From: Magnetococcales bacterium WMHbinv6
Lineage (GTDB): Bacteria; Pseudomonadota; Magnetococcia; Magnetococcales; Magnetaquicoccaceae
Length of the DNA stretch: 64,000 nucleotides
Assembly: GCA_002753135.1 (NCBI GenBank)
Contig: PDZV01000009.1
Span: 42,845 to 106,844, forward strand
Direction: 5' to 3'
Each line of letters starts with the position of its first letter. Position 1 is the stretch's first letter. The translations under genes were made by a program, and so were the position numbers. The notes below the pieces were generated by a model. The model did not search any database, was not told the DNA's origin, and saw only the letters and a program-made list of their open reading frames with translations. This document shows positions 45,565-52,001 of this stretch, in pieces.

Positions 45565-46645
45565 GCACCCGTTCAAATTCGGCCATAAACGCAATCAGGG
45601 CATCGACCCCCTCTTCCGGCATGGCGTTGTAGATGGAGGCCCGCATGCCACCCACCGAACGGTGTCCGGCCAAGGTAACCAGACCGGCATCTTTGGCTTT
45701 GGCCAGGAAGGTGGCATCCAGGGCAGCATCGGCCAGGGTAAAAGGAACATTCATCCGCGAACGGCTGACCGGTTCGGTCGGGCATTGGTAAAACGACGAG
45801 TTGTCGATGGCAGCATAGAGTTTGGCCGCTTTACGAATATTGCGCTGCTCCATGGCCGCCACCCCTCCCTGCTCTTTGGTCCATTGCAAGACCAGACCGA
45901 GAATATAGATGGCATACGTCGGTGGCGTGTTGAACATGGAGTCATTTTCGGCGTGGATCTTGTAGTCAAGCATTTGCGGCAAGCCGCTTTTGCGCCCCAG
46001 CAGATCTTTGCGCACAATCACCACCGTCACCCCACTCGGCCCCAGATTTTTTTGCGCACCGGCATAGAGCAGGCCATATTTGCCAATCTCCATGGGCCGC
46101 GACAACACGTTGGAGGAGATGTCGGCCACCAACGGCACACCATTTGTTTCCGGCGTATAATAGTATTCGGTGCCGAAAATGGTGTTGTTGGAGGTGATAT
46201 GCACATAGGCTGCCTGCGGATTGAGGGTCAACTCGGCCTGGGTGGGAATGCGTGAATAGTTGACCCCCTTGGTGGTTGCCGCCACCCGCACTTCCACCCC
46301 CTGTTTTTTGGCTTCGCCATAGGCTTTTTCCGCCCAACTGCCGGTCAGCACATAATCGACGCTCTGATTGGCCGCATCGCTCAACAGGTTCATCGGAATC
46401 ATGGAAAATTGCAGCGAGGCCCCCCCCTGCAGCAACAGCACTTCATAATCATCCGGCACTTCCAGCAGTTCGCGCAGCAGAGCCATCGCGTTGGCAATAA
46501 TCGCCATGTAGGCTTTGGAACGGTGACTCATCTCCATCACCGACATGCCGCTGTTGCCATACTCGACCATTTCATCTCTGGCCCGCTGCAAAACCGGGAC
46601 AGGCAACACGGCGGGACCGGCACTGAAATTATACACCCTGGCCAT
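45557..46645 (-). CDS. serC: phosphoserine aminotransferase
   Basis: PLP-dependent transaminase of serine (and pyridoxine) synthesis. The 362-residue protein starts RVYNFSAGPAVLP and has the PLP lysine in YAGAQKNLGPSG. It ends with the RSVGGMRASIYNA substrate-binding block. ATG 46645 is preceded by AAAGGAGAG. The upstream gene ends in an intrinsic terminator, so serC has its own promoter, which was not located. The 3' end overlaps the helicase start by 8 bp. Confidence 0.96.
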   Translation of the reverse strand: MARVYNFSAGPAVLPVPVLQRARDEMVEYGNSGMSVMEMSHRSKAYMAIIANAMALLRELLEVPDDYEVLLLQGGASLQFSMIPMNLLSDAANQSVDYVLTGSWAEKAYGEAKKQGVEVRVAATTKGVNYSRIPTQAELTLNPQAAYVHITSNNTIFGTEYYYTPETNGVPLVADISSNVLSRPMEIGKYGLLYAGAQKNLGPSGVTVVIVRKDLLGRKSGLPQMLDYKIHAENDSMFNTPPTYAIYILGLVLQWTKEQGGVAAMEQRNIRKAAKLYAAIDNSSFYQCPTEPVSRSRMNVPFTLADAALDATFLAKAKDAGLVTLAGHRSVGGMRASIYNAMPEEGVDALIAFMAEFERVHG

Positions 46646-46691
46646 TTTTCCTACTCTCCTTTCCTTGCAAACAATCCCGATTCGGGGCATC

Positions 46692-46716
46692 AAAAAAAAT
46701 CCCCGCCGAAGCGGGG
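46692..46716 (-). terminator. intrinsic terminator after the small membrane-protein gene
   Basis: On the minus strand CCCCGC-TTCG-GCGGGG is followed by A and eight T residues, a textbook rho-independent terminator with a UUCG tetraloop. It lies 37 bp past the membrane-protein stop and just before serC. Confidence 0.9.
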
Positions 46717-46752
46717 CAAGGTAGATCGTTCACCATTTTGCTTGTTGGGGCG

Positions 46753-47016
46753 TCAGTAGCGGGGTTTTTTCCAGAATAGAATTTTTCCGCACGATTCGCA
46801 TTTCCGAAGATTGGCAAAGAGATACAACACTCCGATTAAAATAATGAGTGGCAGCACGACCCGCCCCGTGGCGATGATCGGCCCCATGACAACATCCTGT
46901 TTAATCAACTCTCCCGGATTGTTCAATACACCGAACAACGTAATCAAAGAAACAAACAATGCGCCAATAACAATCAAGACATGGCTGCGTACCAATGGTT
47001 TGGCATGATGGTCCAT
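46753..47016 (-). CDS. small two-helix membrane protein with C-terminal CxxC
   Basis: 87 residues with two hydrophobic segments (VLIVIGALFVSLITLFGV and the LPLIILIGVLYLF stretch) and a short cytoplasmic tail containing CESCGK, a possible metal or redox site. ATG 47016 was chosen because AAGGAGG lies at ideal spacing; the frame is open 42 bp further. No family recognised. It forms a one-gene unit ended by a strong terminator. Confidence 0.7.
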   Translation of the reverse strand: MDHHAKPLVRSHVLIVIGALFVSLITLFGVLNNPGELIKQDVVMGPIIATGRVVLPLIILIGVLYLFANLRKCESCGKILFWKKPRY

Positions 47017-47346
47017 TTTGGCCTCCTTTTCAGGTTTGGCCCCCTCAAGCGGTTCCATATTATCGGTCCCCCTTTCGCTCTGGCAAGGAAAAAAAGGCCC
47101 CCCATTCCCTGAAAAGTCAATTTTTGCATTGCAGCATAATGGGTTATTGCGCGGCTCGACCTGTCGTGTCTTTCATTAATCTAACATGAGAAGAGCCCAG
47201 CAACAAGCTAAATCCAGCCCTACCCTGCAGATGCTATCCCTGTGTGCGCTCCAGATCTGACCGAAAAAATATGCACCATTCACAATGATGCAAATACTAA
47301 TTGACAACGATCAGACCTTCTGGCACAGTAAACAACATCATTAACA
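47017..47346. other. intergenic region left of the restriction locus
   Basis: 330 bp between divergent genes. A TTGACA at 47301-47306 lies 40 bp before hsdS, but the hexamer 17 bp downstream (CACAGT) is a poor -10. No gene, repeat or attachment site was seen. This is the left edge of the defence island. Confidence 0.5.
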
Positions 47347-47976
47347 ATGGTGCTGAAAAAGATGCGTACAATATTGAGCCATATGGCAATCATAAAGCCT
47401 GGTTTTCCCTTTCGCGGCGTTGTTCCTGTTGTCGCAGACGGTGCGGCTTTGGTGGTACAGATGAAAGATGTCTCCGCCGACGCCGGCGTAAATTGGCAGG
47501 GGTTGGTACGAAGCGAGTTGGAGGGACGCAAACAACCAGACTGGTTGCAGAACGGAGATATCCTGGTATTGATCCGGGGAAACCACAATTTTGCCATCTG
47601 TCTGGAAGATGTGCCGGTGCGTGCGGTCTGTTCGCCCCATTTTTTTATGCTGCAGGTCAAGGCGCAAGCAAACATGATTCTGCCCGAATTTCTGGCGTGG
47701 CAGATCAATCAACGGCCTGCTCAAAATTATTTCGAGCAATTTGCCGAGGGAACACTGCAGCGGAGCATTCGTCGGCAGGTGTTGGAGAGGCTTCCGGTGG
47801 TTGTACCCCCCCTGGCGACGCAGCAGACGGTGGTAGAGATGGTGCGCACTGCTGTGCGGGAAAAAGAGAGACTGCGGGCATTGATTGCCAATCGGGAACG
47901 ACAGATGCTGGCTGTGGCCGGGCAAGTGCTGAACGGAAGACAGGAAAGGAATGAAACATGGCGAACGAGACAATAA
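47347..47976 (+). CDS. hsdS: type I restriction-modification specificity subunit, single-TRD form
   Basis: 209 residues, about half a normal HsdS. It contains one target-recognition domain (IIKPGFPFRG start, QNGDILVLIRGNH middle) and one conserved helix (LPPLATQQ-type segment VVVPPLATQQTVVEMV with a following coiled coil). A half-size S protein may act as a homodimer. It lies upstream of hsdM rather than between M and R, and overlaps it by 19 bp. No ribosome site is obvious at 47347; ATG 47362 is an alternative. An in-frame stop 15 bp upstream rules out a longer gene. Confidence 0.75.
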   Translation: MVLKKMRTILSHMAIIKPGFPFRGVVPVVADGAALVVQMKDVSADAGVNWQGLVRSELEGRKQPDWLQNGDILVLIRGNHNFAICLEDVPVRAVCSPHFFMLQVKAQANMILPEFLAWQINQRPAQNYFEQFAEGTLQRSIRRQVLERLPVVVPPLATQQTVVEMVRTAVREKERLRALIANRERQMLAVAGQVLNGRQERNETWRTRQ

Positions 47977-49472
47977 ATCAAGAGGATGTCAACAAGGCAG
48001 TATGGGGGGCCTGTGACAGCTTTCGTGGGGTGGTGGACCCCAGTATCTACAAGGATTATGTCCTGACCCTGTTGTTCCTCAAATATATCAGCGATGTCTG
48101 GCGGGATCGTCAGGAGCATTACCAGGCCGAGTATGGCCACGAACCGGCACTGGTGGCTGAGATGATGAAACACGAACGTTTTGTGCTGCCGGATCAGGCC
48201 AGTTTTTATCTGCTGCATAAACGTCGCCACGAACCGGGCAATGGTGAGCGCATCGATAAGGCTTTGCATGCCATCGAGGAGGCCAACCTCAATAAACTGC
48301 GGGATGTTTTCCAGGACATCTCCTTCAACAGCAACAAACTGGGGGATGAAGCCCCACGAAACGATATTCTGCGCCACCTGCTGGAGGATTTTGTCAAGGA
48401 TGCGCTGGATCTGCGCCCCAGTCGGGTGGGAAACCTGGACATTATTGGCAACGCCTATGAATTTCTCATCAAAAATTTTGCCTCCACCTCCGGCAAAAAG
48501 GCCGGAGAGTTTTACACCCCGCCGGAGGTTTCGCAACTGATTGCGGTGTTGGTAGAACCGCAGGAAGGGGACGAAATTTGTGATCCTGCCTGCGGTTCCG
48601 GTTCGCTGTTGATGAAGTGCGGTCAACGGATTCAGGCAGTCAGCGGGTCGCGCAAGTATGCCCTTTTTGGTCAGGAGGCCATTGGCAGCACCTGGGCCTT
48701 GGCCAAGATGAACATGTTTTTGCACGGGGAGGACAACCACCGTATCGAGTGGGGGGACACCATTCGCAACCCCAAGCTGTTGGATGGTGCCGACAAGTTG
48801 CGGCACTTTGACGTGGTGGTGGCCAATCCCCCCTTCAGCCTGGAAAAGTGGGGACACGAAAAGGCAGAGGGAGATCGTTTTGCCCGCTTCCGCCGAGCCA
48901 TTCCACCCGCCACCAAGGGCGACTATGCCTTTATTCTGCATATGATCGAGACACTCAAGCCGAACAGCGGGCGCATGGGGGTGGTGGTGCCGCACGGGGT
49001 ACTGTTCCGGGGGGCCAGCGAGGGCGTGATACGGAAAAAGCTGGTTGAGGAAAATTTGCTTGATGCGGTGATCGGCCTGCCGGAAAAGCTCTTCTACGGC
49101 ACCGGCATTCCGGCGGCCATTCTGATCTTTCGGCGCAGAAAGAGAGATCGCCATGTGCTGTTTGTGGATGCCAGTCGGGAATACCGGGACGGCAAAAATC
49201 AGAACTTTCTGGAAGAGGCACATATTGCCAAAATTGTCGAAACCTGCCGGGCGCGGCAATCGGTGCAAAGGTATGCCCATCTGGCCACTTTTGACGAGAT
49301 TGCCGGGAATGAGTACAACCTCAATATTCCCCGTTATGTGGATACTTTTGTGGAAGAAGAGGAGATCGATCTCTTGGCGGTGCGGGCCGAACGGGAGAAG
49401 TTGAAGGATGAGTTGGCGGCTCTGGAGGTGGAGATGGATGGCTATTTGAAGGAGTTGGGCTATGATTCTTGA
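47958..49472 (+). CDS. hsdM: type I restriction-modification DNA methyltransferase subunit
   Basis: 504-residue adenine methyltransferase. The N-terminal HsdM domain (VWGACDSFRGVVDP) is followed by the SAM motif CDPACGSGSLL and the catalytic NPPF motif (VVVANPPFS). The C-terminal helix pair near residues 455-500 would contact HsdS. With HsdS it methylates the host's target sites. AAAGGA lies upstream of the ATG. The next gene in the island is rhuM, not hsdR. Confidence 0.95.
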   Translation: MANETINQEDVNKAVWGACDSFRGVVDPSIYKDYVLTLLFLKYISDVWRDRQEHYQAEYGHEPALVAEMMKHERFVLPDQASFYLLHKRRHEPGNGERIDKALHAIEEANLNKLRDVFQDISFNSNKLGDEAPRNDILRHLLEDFVKDALDLRPSRVGNLDIIGNAYEFLIKNFASTSGKKAGEFYTPPEVSQLIAVLVEPQEGDEICDPACGSGSLLMKCGQRIQAVSGSRKYALFGQEAIGSTWALAKMNMFLHGEDNHRIEWGDTIRNPKLLDGADKLRHFDVVVANPPFSLEKWGHEKAEGDRFARFRRAIPPATKGDYAFILHMIETLKPNSGRMGVVVPHGVLFRGASEGVIRKKLVEENLLDAVIGLPEKLFYGTGIPAAILIFRRRKRDRHVLFVDASREYRDGKNQNFLEEAHIAKIVETCRARQSVQRYAHLATFDEIAGNEYNLNIPRYVDTFVEEEEIDLLAVRAEREKLKDELAALEVEMDGYLKELGYDS

Positions 49473-49586
49473 ACCTCAGCAGCAGCGCGCCCATCCTGTC
49501 GGGAACCATAGCGAGGGTCTCCTCGATATGGTCGGGATCGGAGTACGCGCCAAATGGCGGGCTGAGCCTGCGCAGGAGGTGATACC

Positions 49587-50639
49587 GTGACTCGGAATTC
49601 CTCCAGAGGGCTGACCATGCGCAACAGTACAGCGGAATTTCTCGTCTTCACCCAACAGGCGGGGGAGGATGGCATCGAGGTCCGTTATGAGGAGGGTGCC
49701 CTCTGGCTGACCCAGAAGCTGATGGCGGAGCTGTTCGCCGTGGAACGTTCCGTGATCACCAGGCATCTGCAGAATATTTTCAAAGACAATGAGTTAGACG
49801 AGCAGTCAGTATGTGTCAATTTTGCACATACTGCCGCCGATGGCAAAACCTACCAGACACGGTTCTACAATCTTGACGCAATCATCTCCGTCGGCTACCG
49901 GGTGAATTCCATCCGGGCTACCCAGTTCCGCCAGTGGGCGACGCGGGTGCTGCGAGAGTTCGCCCTCAAGGGCTATGTACTGGACAAACGGCGCATGGAG
50001 AATGGTGCGTTTCTGGGTGAGGATTATTTCGAGCGCCTGCTGGAAGAGATCCGGGAGATTCGCCTGAGTGAGCGGCGTTTCTACCAGAAGATCACCGACA
50101 TTTACGCCACCAGCATGGACTACAACAAGGACGCGCCCACGACACGGGAATTTTTCGCCAAGGTGCAGAACAAGCTGCATTACGCCATCCATGGTCATAC
50201 GGCGGCGGAGTTGATCCGGGAGCGGGCGGACAGTTCCAAATCGCATATGGGGCTGACCAGTTGGGAGGCGGCCCCGCAGGGCAAGATCCTGAAATCCGAT
50301 GTGGCGGTGGCCAAGAACTACTTGACCCCCGATGAACTGGAATCCCTGGGCCGCATTGTCAGTGCCTATCTCGATCTGGCCGAGGAGCGGGCGCGGCGCA
50401 GAATCCCCATGACCATGGAGGACTGGGCCAAGCGGTTGGATCAGTTCCTGGCCTTCGATGAGCGGGAAATTCTGGCGGACGCGGGCCGAATCAGTGCCAA
50501 AATCGCCAGGGATCACGCCGAGAGCGAATTCGAGAAATACCGGATCGTTCAGGACCGGATGTTTGAGTCGGATTTTGACCGGGAGGTGAAACAGATCAAG
50601 TCCGAAGGGAGTGCGCCGTTGGCGCGGAGGGAGAAGTGA
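49587..50639 (+). CDS. rhuM: RhuM family protein
   Basis: 350 residues of the RhuM ('virulence') family, whose function is unsettled. Typical blocks are LWLTQKLMAELFAVERSVITRHL (helix-turn-helix-like), NLDAIISVGYRVNS, ATQFRQWATRVLREF and YQKITDIYATSMDY, and KSHMGLTSW in the middle. The GTG at 49587 was chosen because an excellent AGGAGG lies 7 bp upstream; ATG 49617 is weaker. Family members often sit inside type I restriction operons, as here, so a defence-linked role is plausible but unproved. Confidence 0.9.
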   Translation: MTRNSSRGLTMRNSTAEFLVFTQQAGEDGIEVRYEEGALWLTQKLMAELFAVERSVITRHLQNIFKDNELDEQSVCVNFAHTAADGKTYQTRFYNLDAIISVGYRVNSIRATQFRQWATRVLREFALKGYVLDKRRMENGAFLGEDYFERLLEEIREIRLSERRFYQKITDIYATSMDYNKDAPTTREFFAKVQNKLHYAIHGHTAAELIRERADSSKSHMGLTSWEAAPQGKILKSDVAVAKNYLTPDELESLGRIVSAYLDLAEERARRRIPMTMEDWAKRLDQFLAFDEREILADAGRISAKIARDHAESEFEKYRIVQDRMFESDFDREVKQIKSEGSAPLARREK

Positions 50640-50719
50640 TGATACTGTTTTGGTTGGACGGGCGGCTGAACGTGTGGGGACAGGTCGAGGAAAAATCGTG
50701 CAGCAGTGCAAAAAATCTG

Positions 50720-50749
50720 TTGGCAATCTGCCCCGCTCCTGCCTATACT
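50720..50749 (+). promoter_or_regulatory. promoter of ncRNA copy 1
   Basis: TTGGCA (50720-50725) and TATACT (50744-50749) with an 18-bp spacer. The same hexamer positions and the same spacing recur in copy 2 at 50963-50992, while the spacers themselves have diverged, which supports function. It would start RNA near A50756. Confidence 0.7.
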
Positions 50750-50755
50750 GTTCTC

Positions 50756-50808
50756 AACGCAGCCACCACGCCTCTGCTCACGCATGCGTTACCACGGTGG
50801 CTTTTTTT
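50756..50808 (+). ncRNA. abiF-type structured RNA, copy 1
   Basis: A ~53-nt RNA predicted from a promoter 7 bp upstream to an intrinsic terminator at its 3' end. The stem AGCCACC (50761-50767) pairs with GGTGGCT (50796-50802), followed by seven Ts. The 5' end AACGC (50756-50760) can pair with GCGTT (50786-50790) inside the loop, forming a pseudoknot. A second, diverged copy lies 240 bp downstream, directly in front of an Abi_2 gene. Rfam, as I recall, lists an abiF RNA motif in this position. The likely role is an RNA antitoxin for the HEPN protein, by analogy with type III systems. Confidence 0.7.
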
Positions 50809-50830
50809 ATTGCCCTTCGTCCTGGAGGGT

Positions 50831-50884
50831 AAAATAATCAAGCCTTTCTTCTCTTTCGATGACCAACAAAACATCCTTGTTTTT
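50831..50884 (+). pseudogene. possible decayed start of a duplicated abi gene
   Basis: After RNA copy 1 there is a GGAGGG ribosome-site-like sequence and then 18 codons reading KIIKPFFSFDDQQNILVF. The intact abi protein starts AKIYAKPPLTFDQQLDLLI after RNA copy 2 and its own GGAGGG. The shared KP-xxx-(S/T)FD-x-QQ pattern, at the same place relative to the RNA, suggests a duplicated RNA-abi unit whose abi has decayed. The match is short, so chance remains possible. Confidence 0.35.
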
Positions 50885-50962
50885 CATGTATTTAACACAT
50901 ATGATTGTGACGAGGCATGGGAACGCTTCGATGGAATAGTGTTCATCGGTCCTGAAAATTTG

Positions 50963-50992
50963 CTGGCCATTTGCCGCGCCTTGGTCCATACT
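50963..50992 (+). promoter_or_regulatory. promoter of ncRNA copy 2
   Basis: CTGGCC (50963-50968) and CATACT (50987-50992) with an 18-bp spacer, the same arrangement as in copy 1 but weaker at both hexamers. It would start RNA near A50999. Confidence 0.55.
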
Positions 50993-50998
50993 GCGCCC

Positions 50999-51061
50999 AA
51001 CATAACCGCCACGCCTATACCTCGGATTCGTTCCTGGCACGCGCAACCTTGGCGGTTTTTT
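50999..51061 (+). ncRNA. abiF-type structured RNA, copy 2, directly upstream of abi
   Basis: A ~63-nt RNA ending in an intrinsic terminator: AACCGCC (51004-51010) pairs with GGCGGTT (51051-51057), then T-run to 51061. Compared with copy 1 the terminal stem differs at paired positions (CCACC/GGTGG versus CCGCC/GGCGG), a compensatory change that supports the structure. The loop is longer, with GCGCAACC where copy 1 has GCGTTACC. The terminator lies 25 bp before the abi ATG, so limited read-through would set abi expression, as in type III toxin-antitoxin loci. Confidence 0.72.
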
Positions 51062-51086
51062 GTTGCCCCCCTCCAGGGAGGGACTC

Positions 51087-52001
51087 ATGGCTAAGATCTA
51101 CGCAAAACCTCCCCTGACCTTTGACCAACAGCTTGACCTCCTGATCAGTCGGGGGATGGTTGTCGACGACCGGGACCAGGCACGCCGCATCTTGGGTTTT
51201 ACCAGCTACTACCGCCTGAGTGGCTACTGGTATCCTTTCCGCATCCACAGTGTCTGCGGAACCACCACTGACCAGTTTCAACCCGGCAGCCATCTTGCGG
51301 AAGCCATTACCTTGTATGAGTTTGATCGCAATCTCCGTCTGCTGGTAATGGATGCCATCGAGCGGGTCGAAATCGCTATTCGAGCCCAAATCACTTATCG
51401 CTTGGCTCATACCTATGGAACATTCGCCCACACTGACCCGGTCAATTTCCAATCTGGATTCCGTCATGGCGAGTGGCTGGCCGGAATCGAAAAGGAGGCT
51501 CAGCGATCCACAGAACCGTTCATACGTCGTTTCAAGAACACTTACCAGGGGTTTCCAACCCTGCCTATCTGGATGGCCACGGAAGTGATGAGCTTTGGGG
51601 CCTTATCCATTCTTTTCAAGGGAATGAAAAACCCGGACCGACAAGCCGTCTCTAGACACTTCACTATCCACCACATGCGGTTTGGGGATAATCTCCATGT
51701 ACTGACCTACATCCGCAATATTTGCGCCCATCACGGTCGGTTGTGGAATCGCGAACTCGCCATCAAACCCCATCGCGGTAACAATGCGTACTGGCAACCT
51801 CCCCTGACACCACGGCATGACCGCATTTTCTATGCACTGCTGATTCTCGGGGAACTGCTGGCGAAAATGGGTACAGGGGCACAATGGCAACAGCAATGCA
51901 CCCAACTGATTTCCCCCATCGCAGCCCATGAACCATGGCGCAAGTCCATGGGATTACCGGAGAAGTGGGAAGCACACCCGTTGTGGAGGATGACGCCATG
52001 A
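51087..52001 (+). CDS. Abi_2 (AbiD/AbiF) family HEPN protein, predicted RNase toxin
   Basis: 304 residues. It opens with the family start (KPPLTFDQQLDLLISRGM), then FTSYYRLSGYWYPF, the LYEFDRNLRLLVMDAIERVEIAIR helix block and the HEPN catalytic RX4H motif RNICAH (Arg210, His215) in IRNICAHHGRLWNR. HEPN proteins of this type cut RNA and cause abortive infection. The ATG at 51087 follows GGGAGGG; the upstream frame runs into the terminator. Two structured RNAs precede it. Its stop overlaps the hsdR ATG (ATGA), placing it inside the restriction operon. I cannot tell AbiD from AbiF by eye. Confidence 0.88.
   Translation: MAKIYAKPPLTFDQQLDLLISRGMVVDDRDQARRILGFTSYYRLSGYWYPFRIHSVCGTTTDQFQPGSHLAEAITLYEFDRNLRLLVMDAIERVEIAIRAQITYRLAHTYGTFAHTDPVNFQSGFRHGEWLAGIEKEAQRSTEPFIRRFKNTYQGFPTLPIWMATEVMSFGALSILFKGMKNPDRQAVSRHFTIHHMRFGDNLHVLTYIRNICAHHGRLWNRELAIKPHRGNNAYWQPPLTPRHDRIFYALLILGELLAKMGTGAQWQQQCTQLISPIAAHEPWRKSMGLPEKWEAHPLWRMTP

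Noticed and set aside
47301..47329. Possible hsdS promoter (TTGACA at 47301)
   Set aside because: The -35 is perfect, but no acceptable -10 lies at 16-18 bp, so it was left as a remark in the intergenic entry.
47280..47973. Minus-strand frames antisense to hsdS
   Set aside because: Shadow frames. The plus-strand product has the HsdS target-recognition pattern and overlaps hsdM as operon partners do.
50636..51094. A 152-codon plus-strand frame running from the rhuM end to the abi start
   Set aside because: It covers both predicted RNAs with their promoters and terminators, has no ribosome site and no family resemblance beyond the short abi-like stretch listed as a relic.
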